Assembly: GCA_963757565.1 (NCBI GenBank) | Contig: CAVWSB010000011.1 | Location: 992,001 to 1,056,000, forward strand | Source of the DNA: PALSA-894 sp963757565 | GTDB lineage: Bacteria; Pseudomonadota; Alphaproteobacteria; Rhizobiales; Xanthobacteraceae | Direction: 5' to 3' | Length of the DNA: 64,000 nt | Shown: in pieces, positions 53,381-64,000 of the stretch | How the letters are laid out: each line of letters starts with the position of its first letter | How positions within the stretch are numbered: the first letter of the stretch is position 1 | The notes under the pieces: generated by a model | The model's database searches: none | Seen by the model: only the letters and a program-made list of their open reading frames with translations | Told to the model about the DNA's origin: nothing | Translations under genes and position numbers: made by a program

Positions 53381-54328
53381 GAGCCTGCGGCCACCCGGGC
53401 GGAGCGGCGCTGATCGCGCGTCGCGCTCGTCTGCGGCTTGATGAAGATCGTGTAGACCTCGGGGTTCTGGCTGCAGATGCGGCGCTCGATCGCCGCGACT
53501 GCGTTCTCGATCTCCGGCGTGGTCAGCTCGTCCTTGAATTCGAGGCTGAGCGCGGCGACGACCTGCTGCGGCGCAAGATGCACCGTGATGAGATCGTTGA
53601 CGCGCTCGACGCCCGGTTGCTCGGCGGCGATCTGGCGGATCGAACGCATGGTGCGCGGGCGTGCGCCTTCACCGATCAGCAGCCCCTTGCTCTCGCGCGC
53701 GAGGAACGTCGCGGTGACGGCGAGCACGAGGCCGATCCCGATCGAGGCGGCGCCGTCGAGCACCGGCATAGCGAAGACCTGCGCCGAAACCGTGCCGGCG
53801 AGCGCGATCAGGATGCCGATCAGCGCCGCCGAAGTCCTCGAACAGCACGAGGAAGGAGGGCGGGTCCTTGCTCTCCTCGACGGCCTCGATGTACCCCAGC
53901 CCGCCGCGCGTCTTGTTGAATTCCTTCAGCGCGATCAGCAGCGTCGTGCCCTCGAACACGAACGAAATGCCGAGCACGACGTAGTTCACCATGGGATCGC
54001 TGATCTCCACCGGCTGGCGGATGTGGGAGATCCCCTCGAAGATCGAGACGCCGGCGCCGAGCGAAAAGATCAGCACCGCGACAATGAAGCTCCAGAAATA
54101 AAGCTCGCGCCCGTAGCCGAGCGGATGGTCGTCGTCGCGCGGCTTGGTGGAGCGGCGGATGCCGTAGAGCAGCAGGATCTGGTTCGCCGTATCGACGACG
54201 GAATGGACACCCTCGCTCAGCATCGCGGACGAGCCGGTCCACCATGCGGCCACGAATTTCGTCAGCGCAATCGCCAGATTTCCGGCGAGCGCGGCGTAGA
54301 TGACCTTGCGTGGTCCGCCGACGGCCAT
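53377..54328 (-). pseudogene. Cation diffusion facilitator family transporter (one frameshift as sequenced)
   Basis: About 316 residues after one correction. Membrane helices start at KVIYAALAGNLAIALTKFVA; SEGVHSVVDTANQ holds the metal-site His/Asp of the second helix region, DDDHPLGYGRELYFWSF follows, and later come VLFEDFAALIGILIALAG and the cytoplasmic C-terminal domain (VERVNDLITVHLAPQQVV). Such proteins export Zn, Fe, Co or Mn by proton antiport; the metal cannot be told. One extra base near 53828 (TTCGGCGGCGCTG for expected TTCGCGGCGCTG) splits it. The gene lies 4 bases from the meaB stop, so these minus-strand genes form one unit. Confidence 0.85.
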
Positions 54329-54332
54329 GCGG

Positions 54333-55319
54333 CTATACCCCCAGCGCCGCCGCGATTTCGTCGACGGCGAGTGCCGGCGCGAGCGTGCCGTCGGCGACCG
54401 CTTTCTCGATCGCCGGCAGCCGCGCCCTGAGCTTGGCGTCGGTCTTCAGCCGCAGGTGAAAGCGGTCCTCCAGCATGGCCCACATCCATTTCACCTGCTG
54501 CTCGCGTCGCCGCGCGGCGAATTCGCCGGCCGCGGTGAGCTGCTGGCGGTGCGCTTCGACCTTTTCCCACAGCCCGCCGATACCGTCCTCGGTCAACGCC
54601 GAATAGGTCGACGACCGGCGGCGCCCATGTCGGCGAACGGGGGGTAAGGATGTGCAGCGCCGCGCGGTATTCGCCCGCTGCGAGTCTTGGCCCGCTGTGA
54701 TGTTGTCGCCGTCCGCCTTGTTGACGGCGATCATGTCGGCGATCTCGACCACGCCCTTCTTGATGCCCTGCAACTCGTCGCCAGCGCCGGGCAGCATCAG
54801 CACGAGGAAGAAGTCGGTCATGTCCGAGACCGCCGTCTCGGATTGCCCGACGCCAACGGTCTCGACCAGGATCACGTCGAAGCCGGCGGCCTCGCAGATC
54901 AGCATGGTCTCGCGCGTCTTCGCCGCGACGCCGCCGAGCGTGCCGGCCGAGGGCGAGGGGCGGATGAAGGCATTCGCGTCGTTGGAAAGCCGCGCCATGC
55001 GGGTCTTGTCGCCGAGAATGGAGCCGCCGGTGCGGGTGGAGGAGGGGTCGACTGCCAGCACCGCAACTTTATGGCCTTTCGCCGGTGAGATAGGTTCCGA
55101 GGGCGTCGATGGTGGTCGATTTGCCGACGCCGGGCGAGCCGGTAATGCCGACGCGGACCGCCTTGCCGGTTTCGCCGAGCAGATCCTGCACCAGAAGGTG
55201 CGCGGCCTGCTGATGATCGGCCGCTTGCTCTCCACCAGCGTGATCGCGCGCGCGAGGCTCGCGCGATCACCGCCGCGCAGCTTGCGGGCCAAGGCCGGGA
55301 CATCGGGGGAAACGGGCAT
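54333..55319 (-). pseudogene. meaB: Methylmalonyl-CoA mutase-associated GTPase MeaB/ArgK (frameshifted as sequenced)
   Basis: A G3E-family GTPase of about 328 residues that protects and reloads methylmalonyl-CoA mutase with adenosylcobalamin. Walker A appears as GSPGVGKSTTIDALG in a shifted frame; VLAVDPSSTRTGGSILGDKT, VETVGVGQSETAVSDM and NKADGDNI are in frame. One base appears missing in a G run near 55235, and extra bases lie near 55080, 54685 and 54605; the net effect brings the last 80 residues back into frame. Its client enzyme is encoded at 59936-63975 on the same strand, beyond three unrelated genes. Confidence 0.85.
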
Positions 55320-55411
55320 TGTCAATCTGCGAGTCGTGGGCGATCAATCTATCAGCCGCACGCGGGGAGGGAACCTTTCCGGCTCCGCGGCAATCGAAAA
55401 CTGATTGGACG

Positions 55412-56926
55412 ATGAATTCTCGCGCCAACCTTTTTTCGGGGTTTTTCACCCGCCTGCCAGGCTGGATTTCCAGCTTCGGCCGGCGAGGCACGGTCGCGCG
55501 CTCCGACGAAGAAACCCAGGAAGCGCTGCGTGAGTCCGAGGAACGGCTGCGGCTGGTTCGGCGGGCCACCGGGCTCGGCATGTACGAGATCGATTGGGTC
55601 GGGCGGCGCCGGTACTGGTCCCCGGAACTGCGCGCGATTCTGCGTATGCCGCCGGACCTCGACATCAGCAACGATTCCGATCTGCTGGAGCGCATCATTC
55701 CCGACGATATGCGCACGCGCTTCCGCGAGAAGCTGCAGGCCTCGCTGTCGCCCGAAAGTGGCGGCGACTACGATGACGAGCATCGCATTACCCGCTTCGA
55801 CGGCACGACCGGCTGGATTCTCCTGCGCGGCAAGACCTTCTTCTCCGACGGGCCCGCGGGCCGGCGGCCGGCGCGCTCGATCGGGTTGGTGGTCGACATC
55901 AGCGAGCGCAAGCGGGGCGAGGAGGCGAACGCGCTGCATGCCTCCACGGTGCTCTCGTCCAACGATGCGATCTTCTCGATCGATCCCAACCGCATCGTCC
56001 GCACCTGGAATCCGGGCGCTGAGCGGCTCTACGGCTATCCCGCCTCGGAGATAATCGGGCGATCGATCACGGTTCTGGCGCCAGAGGACCGGCAGGACGA
56101 GCAACTCGGGCTTTATCGCAGCACCACGGGCGGAGCGCCGGTCGTGCTTGAAACCGTGCGCCGTCACAAGGATGGCCGCCTGATCCCGGTCGGCATCAGC
56201 GCTGCGCCGATCTTCGATGCGGAGGGACGCGTCTCGGGCGTCGCGGCGGTCCACCGCGACATGACGGAGGACCGTGAATACAAGGAACATCTCGGTTTCA
56301 CACTGCGCGAGCTCTCGCATCGCACGAAGAACCTGCTGGCCGTGGTGCAGGGCCTTGCCCGCATGATCGCGCGCCGTTCGGACGACATCGACGAATTCGA
56401 AGCGCGCTTTCGCGGCTGCGTCCAGGCGCTCGCCTACAGCCACGACCTGCTGGTGCAGCACGACTGGCAAGCCGCGGCGCTCGAAGAACTGCTGCGCGTT
56501 CAGCTTGCGCCATTCGGCGGGATCGACGCGAGCCGGATCCTGGTTGAAGGACCGGAGGTGCTGCTCACGCCGCCGACCATGCAATCGCTCGGACTCGTGC
56601 TGCACGAGCTTGCCACCAACGCCACCAAGCATGGCGCGCTGTCGAACTCGTCCGGCTCGGTGACGATCGGCTGGACCGGCGATTTCGCGAAGGGCGTCCG
56701 GCTGGAATGGCGCGAGCAGGGTGGCCCGCCGGTCGCGGAGCCAACGCACAAGGGGTTCGGACAGGTCGTGTTCGAACGGATCGGCGCGTCCCTCGACGGG
56801 GACATCACCACCGAGTTCCGCCCTGGCGGCTTGGTGTGCAGCGTGACGATCGCGGCCGTCAATCTTGCGCCGCCAGGTCGGCGGGGCGTCGGCAACAGCG
56901 CGCAGGCACAGGCAGCAATTCACTGA
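55412..56926 (+). CDS. PAS domain HWE-family histidine kinase
   Basis: A 504-residue sensor kinase with no membrane segment, so probably cytoplasmic. Two PAS domains are visible (about residues 45-170 with RRYWSPELRAIL, and 175-295 with SSNDAIFSIDPNRIVRTWNPGAERLYGY). The kinase core is of the HWE type: phospho-acceptor His303 in LRELSHRTKNLLAVVQGLAR, the N-box LHELATNATKHGALS, and the EWREQGGPPV block that stands for the W-x-E feature. Such kinases often signal to general stress or light/redox pathways. No response regulator is adjacent. It is divergent from meaB with a 92-base gap; start at 55412. Confidence 0.88.
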   Translation: MNSRANLFSGFFTRLPGWISSFGRRGTVARSDEETQEALRESEERLRLVRRATGLGMYEIDWVGRRRYWSPELRAILRMPPDLDISNDSDLLERIIPDDMRTRFREKLQASLSPESGGDYDDEHRITRFDGTTGWILLRGKTFFSDGPAGRRPARSIGLVVDISERKRGEEANALHASTVLSSNDAIFSIDPNRIVRTWNPGAERLYGYPASEIIGRSITVLAPEDRQDEQLGLYRSTTGGAPVVLETVRRHKDGRLIPVGISAAPIFDAEGRVSGVAAVHRDMTEDREYKEHLGFTLRELSHRTKNLLAVVQGLARMIARRSDDIDEFEARFRGCVQALAYSHDLLVQHDWQAAALEELLRVQLAPFGGIDASRILVEGPEVLLTPPTMQSLGLVLHELATNATKHGALSNSSGSVTIGWTGDFAKGVRLEWREQGGPPVAEPTHKGFGQVVFERIGASLDGDITTEFRPGGLVCSVTIAAVNLAPPGRRGVGNSAQAQAAIH

Positions 56927-57078
56927 ATTGGCGCGATTGCGAGTATTTCGAAGGCTTTAGGCTGCGGAGCTTGCCTGACGCTGGAGTTAACGAGTCCAGC
57001 GGAACGCCGAAATTTTCATCCCCACGCTCCCGCGAAATCGGCTATCATCTTACCGGGTGGAAGGTGCGGGAGAATTTC

Positions 57079-59271
57079 ATGCGTCGGCTCGCGGCGTCCA
57101 CTTGGCTCGTCTCCATTTCCCTCACCACGATTCTTCAGGTTGGCGCCGCAAGCGCTGCTGACATCGTGTGGGAGGTGCAAAGTCCGTTCCGCTTCTTCAA
57201 GAAGCAGGCGGCCTTCACGCTGCACGAAAAGGCCTATGAGGCAGTCCGCGGAAAGGCGGATTCGCCGTTGCCGGCCAATATCGTGTGGCGCACCGAGCGA
57301 AAGCTGAACGATCCGGATTGCGCCGACAAATCGAGCCCGGGTCGCTGCTACGACACCAAGAAGGCGGGCTATGAGCGCTCGCGCCTTGGCTGGGCGTCGC
57401 AGACGCTGGAACAGACCTGCTACGATCGCGATTCCCGCCCGTTCCATTACATGACCGCCTGCGACCGGCAGTATTCGTGGGGCACCGCGAAAGAAGACTA
57501 CGTGCTGCCCGACGCGCACACGGTCGATGTCACGTTGTCGCCGGAGCGGCTCGCCGAAGCGGGCACCGGCGAATGCACCTTCACCTTCTTGCCGCGCGCG
57601 GGCGCCGGCAAAGGCGAGACCGTCAAGCAGGCGTGCAAGATCCGGTTCACGATCAAGCGCGTGCCCTATTCGCAGGACGGCAAGGTCTCCGGCGGCACCG
57701 TCAAGGTGACGATGCCCGACGGCCGCGACCTGACCGAAACCGTGGCGGTAGAAGACCTGCTCGTGGTCGCCATCGGCGACTCCTTCATGTCAGGCGAGAG
57801 CAATCCCGACCGGCCGGTCACGTTCAGCCCCTCGCGCGAGATGGTCTACGACCCGATCATCGCCAACAGTCGCGATCAACTTGCTTCGCGCGGGCTCGAC
57901 AGGCCCAAGGCCTACAAGGCGAACAGCTTCGGACTTGCTTCGGTGGATGGCGGCTTCGACGTGAAAAGCCTGCCGCGCCGCAAGATGGAGGACGAGGCGA
58001 AGGGGCTCATCTATCGTCCTAATTCGGCAGAATTCCAGACGGCGTTCGACAAGAGCCGGGCGCAATGGCTGTCGGCGGATTGCCACCGTTCGCAATACGG
58101 CTATCCGTTTCGTGTCGGCATCGACATGACGCTGGAAAATCGCCATCGCGCGGTGACGCTGGTGAGCATCGCGTGCTCTGGCGCAGATGTGACCGGCCTG
58201 TTCATGGATCACGAGGCGCGCGAGCGCACCAAGGAAAAGGGCGGCGCCAAGGTGCCGCCGCAGCTCGACCAGCTCGCCGACCTGATCTGCCGTGGCGGCG
58301 CGAAGGGTCGCACCCAAAGCGCAAGCTATACGTTGCCGGTCTACAAATACGGCAGCACGGGCATTTCGGCCGAGACGGTCTCGAAGCAATGGTGCCCGCA
58401 GGCCAACCGCAAGCGTCCGATCGACCTTGTGCTGCTCTCGATCGGGGGCAACGACATCGGCTTCGGTGCGCTCGCCCTTTATGCCAGCATCGAAAACGCG
58501 AGCGATCTCGCGCCGATCGCGGCGCTCCAGGGCGGAGAACTGCGCTTCGGCCCCGACGTGGCGCGCGCCTATCTCGGTGTGCTCGACAAGCGCATCAAGG
58601 CTGTGCGCGACGCGCTGGTGGACGGGTTCGGCGTCGAGCCCGCGCGCGTGCTGCAGAATGCCTACGAGCCGATCCAGTTCGACGAAGTGGGCGGCTACTG
58701 CGGCGCGATGCCGACGCTCGGGATGGACGTTCACCCTTCGCTCAAGGTGAACAAGGCGCGGCTTGCCGACGCGGCGAGCACGGCGGCCGAATTGCAGAAG
58801 CGGCTGGAATGCATGGCGTCGACCAGGAACCGGCGCGACTGCCCGGCCGGTCTCGCGACTGGGTCCGGCACCGGTTTCCAGTTCATCACCGATCATGTGG
58901 CGGATTTCTCCAAGCGTGGAATCTGCGCGCGCGATCCGACCCGCGCGCTGCTCGACCAGGCATCGATGAAGATGCCGCGCCGCTCGCACACGACCGACGA
59001 ATGGGAGCCGTATTCACCGGCCGGCACGCTACCCTATGCGCATCAATGGCGGCTGATCCACAATCCGAACGATGCGTTCCTCGCCGCGAACACGCACCTC
59101 GAAGGTATCTCGCCGTTCGACATTCTTCAGCCCGCCTACGCGGCGCTCACCTCCGGCGCGTTTCACCCGACCGCCGAAGGCCACGCCATCGTCGCCGATC
59201 ATGTGATGCGCCGCGTGCGCGCGTTGCTCGACGCGGAGAAGAAGCCGGTGGTCGAGGGGCGGCTGAACTGA
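57079..59271 (+). CDS. Large secreted SGNH/GDSL-type hydrolase
   Basis: A 730-residue exported protein. The signal peptide is MRRLAASTWLVSISLTTILQ, with cleavage expected after ASA near residue 29; the start at 57079 follows GGGAGAA. The N-terminal 220 residues form an unrecognised domain with paired cysteines. The hydrolase part has block I VVAIGDSFMSGES with nucleophile Ser235, block III LSIGGNDIGFGAL, and block V FHPTAEGH with candidate His696. Lipases and acyl-esterases of this fold act on lipids or acylated sugars. The usual Asp three residues before the His is not present. Intact, in contrast to the genes on both sides. Confidence 0.82.
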   Translation: MRRLAASTWLVSISLTTILQVGAASAADIVWEVQSPFRFFKKQAAFTLHEKAYEAVRGKADSPLPANIVWRTERKLNDPDCADKSSPGRCYDTKKAGYERSRLGWASQTLEQTCYDRDSRPFHYMTACDRQYSWGTAKEDYVLPDAHTVDVTLSPERLAEAGTGECTFTFLPRAGAGKGETVKQACKIRFTIKRVPYSQDGKVSGGTVKVTMPDGRDLTETVAVEDLLVVAIGDSFMSGESNPDRPVTFSPSREMVYDPIIANSRDQLASRGLDRPKAYKANSFGLASVDGGFDVKSLPRRKMEDEAKGLIYRPNSAEFQTAFDKSRAQWLSADCHRSQYGYPFRVGIDMTLENRHRAVTLVSIACSGADVTGLFMDHEARERTKEKGGAKVPPQLDQLADLICRGGAKGRTQSASYTLPVYKYGSTGISAETVSKQWCPQANRKRPIDLVLLSIGGNDIGFGALALYASIENASDLAPIAALQGGELRFGPDVARAYLGVLDKRIKAVRDALVDGFGVEPARVLQNAYEPIQFDEVGGYCGAMPTLGMDVHPSLKVNKARLADAASTAAELQKRLECMASTRNRRDCPAGLATGSGTGFQFITDHVADFSKRGICARDPTRALLDQASMKMPRRSHTTDEWEPYSPAGTLPYAHQWRLIHNPNDAFLAANTHLEGISPFDILQPAYAALTSGAFHPTAEGHAIVADHVMRRVRALLDAEKKPVVEGRLN

Positions 59272-59345
59272 GACAGACGTCTTCCAGTGCGGCGATCCAA
59301 GTCGTGGCTGGCCGGGACAAGCCCTGCCATGACGGGTCGCCTTGT

Positions 59346-59858
59346 TTACTCGCGCACCATTTTTGAGGGCCGGTCGCTGCGCTTGAGCCCGGCGAGCAGC
59401 CCCGCCGGGTCAGCGACCTTGTCGATGAAGCATTCGTACTGATCGCGGATTTCCACGCCGAGCGCGGTGATCGCCCCCTTGTCCTGCTGGTCGCAGTCCA
59501 GCACATAGACCAGCGCCTCGGGGCCGCTGATCTTGAACACCGCGTAGCCGTATCCCTTCTTCTCGGTCGCGCGCTGCGGAACCTCACCAACCTGCGCGAT
59601 ATGCAGTCCGCCGGCGATGGGGTGGAAGGTGACCGGATTGACCGCACCCTTCTCGTTGATGAAGTCGTAGACATTGCCACGCAGCCGCAGCGCCATGAAC
59701 TCGGACGGCTTGTCATCGCCGGGCTCGAACAGCGCGTAGCGCCCCGCTTCAAGCGGCCGCACTGCGCTCTCGGGCGAAAACATCGGCCTGTCGGATTCAA
59801 AGCAACCGGTGAGGAGCGTGGCGATGCCAAGTGCCAGCAGCGTCGCGATGCGCTTCAT
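59346..59858 (-). CDS. Hypothetical lipoprotein
   Basis: A 170-residue protein with a lipoprotein signal (MKRIATLLALGIATLLTGC; Cys19 would be lipidated). The mature part is small and soluble-looking, with RPLEAGRYALFEPGD, GLHIAQVGEV and KKGYGYAVFKISG; two Cys residues (LDCDQQ and YECFID) may form a disulfide. I do not recognise the family. The start at 59858 is chosen for the signal sequence over an in-frame start at 59879. It stands alone between a convergent SGNH hydrolase gene and the mutase genes. Confidence 0.72.
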   Translation of the reverse strand: MKRIATLLALGIATLLTGCFESDRPMFSPESAVRPLEAGRYALFEPGDDKPSEFMALRLRGNVYDFINEKGAVNPVTFHPIAGGLHIAQVGEVPQRATEKKGYGYAVFKISGPEALVYVLDCDQQDKGAITALGVEIRDQYECFIDKVADPAGLLAGLKRSDRPSKMVRE

Positions 59859-59889
59859 GACAGTCGCCCCTGAGCCCAAGACGAGAACA

Positions 59890-59910
59890 CGCTATGGGTC
59901 AAACATAGCG
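59890..59910. terminator. Possible terminator of the mutase genes
   Basis: Perfect inverted repeat CGCTATG / CATAGCG (59890-59896 and 59904-59910) with a 7-base A/T-rich loop, 26 bases beyond the mutase stop on the minus strand and 32 bases upstream of the lipoprotein start. It could end the mutase transcript or act as an operator for the lipoprotein gene. No T-run is present. Confidence 0.4.
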
Positions 59911-59935
59911 ACAATGAACTTGCGAAGGGTATGGC

Positions 59936-62098
<2,163 letters not shown>

Positions 62099-62104
62099 GC
62101 CGAT

Positions 62105-63975
62105 TCAGCCTTTCAATCCGAGACTATCATGCGCGGCGCGCAGCGTCGCCACCACGTCGCAGCCGACGTAGGCAAAGCCCGTGATGCCGGCCGCCTTGAG
62201 TGCAGCCTCAAGCTCACCCGGCCGCCCCGCCAGATAGAGGGGGTTCGCGCCCGCGGCCTTCAGCGCCGTGGCGGCGTCGGCGGCTTCCGTCGCATAAATC
62301 TTGTCGGACGAGCACAGGCACACGAGCTTCGCGCCGGAGGCCTTGAATGCCGCGATCATGTCGTTACGGCTGGCAAACCCGTCGTTGGTCACGGCCTCGA
62401 TCCCGCCCGCCTCGAAGAAATTCTGGGCGAACAGCGTGCGCGCGGTGAAGTCCGCAAGCTTGCCGAGATTGGCAAGGAAGACTTTCGGCCGCGCGCCGGT
62501 TTTGGCGAGCACGGCGTCGGCAGCATCGCGTAGCGCTTCGAATGGCTCGGCGAGCCGTATGCGTGGCAGCGGCGCGAACGTTGCCGCGGTTTTCTCCGCG
62601 GGCTGCGGCGCGACATCAAGCAACGTGCACCATCTCCTCGTGGATATTTGGAAATTCGCTCGTGCCAGTGAGCGCATCCTTGCGCCGCGCGACCGCCTTC
62701 TCGCGTTCGGCGCGGGTCGCCGAGACCTTGCTCTGGATCGCGCCTTGCTCCAGCGCCTCCGCAGCACCGCCCGCCTTTTCGATCTCCTGAAACAGCGCCC
62801 AGGCGGCTTCGCAAAGCTGGCTCGTCAAATCCTCGATCCCGCCCGAGCCTGCCGTCGGATCGCTCACCTTCGCGATGTTCGACTCCTCCAGGAGCATGAG
62901 CTGTGTGTTGCGCGCGATCCGGCGCGCCAACCGGTTCGGCAGACCGAGCGCCGCCGTGAACGGCAGCACCGAGATCGCGTCCGCGCCGCCGACACCGGCC
63001 GCGAACACCGCGACCGTCGCGCGCAGCATGTTCACGGATGGATCGCGCCGCGTCATCATGCGCCAGGCGGTCTCGGCCGACACATATGCGGGAACGGGCG
63101 AAAGCCCGCAGGCCTGCTCGACGCGCGCCCATAGTTTCCGGACAGCGCGGAATTTCGCGATGGTCAGGAACTGGTCGGCATCGGCGGCGAGGCGGAAGTA
63201 GATCACGCGCCGCGCCGCATCGAGCGGCATGCCGCCGGCTTCCATTGCGCGCAAATAGGTGACCGCGCAGGCGAGCGCGAAGGCAAGCTCCTGCGCCTCG
63301 GAGCCGCCCGCGTTGTGGATGACGCGACCGTCCGCCACCGCGAACGGGCCGCGGAAGCCGTCACCAGCGAGCTCCTTCACGAGTTCGGCGAAGTAGGGCG
63401 CAAGGTCCTTCCACGGCCGCACGGCGCTTCCGGTGGCGGCGTTGTGACCGAGCGGGTTGAGCGCGGCCGCGCATGTGCGACACTCTCCGGCGCGATCCCG
63501 CGCTTCTTCACCAGCGCCGCTAGGTTCTTGGCGGCGTCGCGCGTCTCGGCACTGACGTTGAAGTCGATGACGACCCCGGCATCGAGATAGATGCCGTCGA
63601 GCACGCGATCCAACGTCGCGAGCGAGGAGTCGAGCCCGTAGCCATTCGCGTTGATCGAGCCCTTGCAGACAATCGTGAGCCCGGTCGCGCCGTTCTCAAG
63701 GTCGTGCAGCGCTTCTTCGTTGGCGGCGGCGGGATCGGGATGATCGATCCGCTGCATCACGGTCCATGGCGCGCCCGGCGCCCGCGCCGTCGACCGGCCG
63801 GGCATCGGCGGCGCGTGGATAAAGCGGCTGGATCGCGAGCCCGTCATAGGTTTTCGCGATCAGCCGCTTGTCGAATGGCGCGCCCTTGAGCACGCCGTCG
63901 ACCAGCCTGAGCCATTGCTCGCGCGTGGCGGCGGGAAATTCGACTCGCGAATGCAAGCTCTTGCGGATCGGACAT
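62105..63975 (-). pseudogene. mutA: Methylmalonyl-CoA mutase, small subunit (frameshifted as sequenced)
   Basis: About 620 residues after correction; the non-catalytic partner of the large subunit. The start is ATG at 63975 (MSDPQEL, then HSRVEFPAATREQWLRLVDG after removal of one base near 63957). Then come AKTYDGLAIQPLYPR, TVMQRIDHPDPAAANEEALH, a shift near 63470, and VIHNAGGSEAQELAFALACA with the mutase barrel features. Near 62625 another shift precedes FAPLPRIRLAEPFEALRDAA and a degenerate B12 domain without the DxHxxG cobalt ligand, as normal for MutA. It lies at the window's edge; only 25 bases of upstream DNA are visible. Confidence 0.85.
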
Positions 63976-64000
63976 GACGGATTTCTTAAGCACCCCTGCG

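Noticed and set aside
43680..55319. Programmed ribosomal frameshifting as the cause of the many frame changes.
   Set aside because: The sites share no slippery heptamer or downstream structure, occur several times per gene and in unrelated genes, and are restored by removing single random bases.

Overview
The window is high-GC DNA with the look of an alphaproteobacterium of the order Hyphomicrobiales (Rhizobiales), most likely the Nitrobacteraceae/Xanthobacteraceae side. Grounds: the gene families (tandem Liv-type solute-binding proteins, DUF1028, HWE histidine kinase, TIGR03808-like Tat beta-helix protein, MeaB plus two-subunit methylmalonyl-CoA mutase) and several classes of short palindromic intergenic repeats typical of that group. 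This is inference; there is no rRNA or other phylogenetic marker in the window.

Layout. 0-5.3 kb: the end of a branched-chain-amino-acid-type (Liv) ABC operon, livG(partial)-livF-SBP-SBP-livH-livM, with two near-identical solute-binding proteins in tandem. 5.6-14.0 kb: a small protein, then one tightly packed operon of a gamma-glutamyltransferase-like enzyme, a DUF1028 protein and a five-gene peptide ABC importer. 14.0-24.5 kb: a Spy/LTXXQ-like protein, two M20 amidohydrolases around an Old Yellow Enzyme, a DeoR regulator, a DMGDH-like FAD-GcvT protein, an EamA exporter and a Na/Pi cotransporter. 24.5-28.4 kb: repeat-rich DNA with a ruined toxin-antitoxin pair, then a peptidase and an SMP-30 lactonase-like protein.

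28.6-45.0 kb is the centrepiece: a 2-aminoethylphosphonate (AEP) catabolic and uptake cluster, all on the + strand: phnW-phnA-phnY, a Rieske oxygenase of the quaternary-ammonium type, a DAO-family flavoprotein, a three-component AEP ABC importer, a PbfA-like PLP lyase, a glutamine-synthetase-like ligase, an aldehyde dehydrogenase and an iron alcohol dehydrogenase. Almost every long gap between these genes is filled by a palindromic repeat. The gene content suggests that N-methylated AEP may be a substrate as well as AEP. Direct repeats of TTTGTGGTA upstream of phnW recur upstream of the FAD-GcvT gene, next to the DeoR regulator, hinting at one regulon.

45.1-55.3 kb: a set linked to the ArsS radical-SAM protein (glycosyltransferase, metallophosphoesterase, ArsS), then a DUF3750 protein, asparaginase, CoA-transferase, Tat beta-helix protein, pyroglutamyl peptidase, CDF transporter and MeaB. 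55.4-59.9 kb: HWE histidine kinase, large SGNH hydrolase and a lipoprotein, all intact. 59.9-64.0 kb: both subunits of methylmalonyl-CoA mutase. Genes in 43.6-55.3 kb and 59.9-64.0 kb are interrupted by frequent single-base changes, nearly all insertions, with otherwise intact reading frames. I read this as unpolished sequence rather than gene decay, and have marked these loci as pseudogenes 'as sequenced'. No tRNA, rRNA, CRISPR array, transposase or phage gene was recognised.
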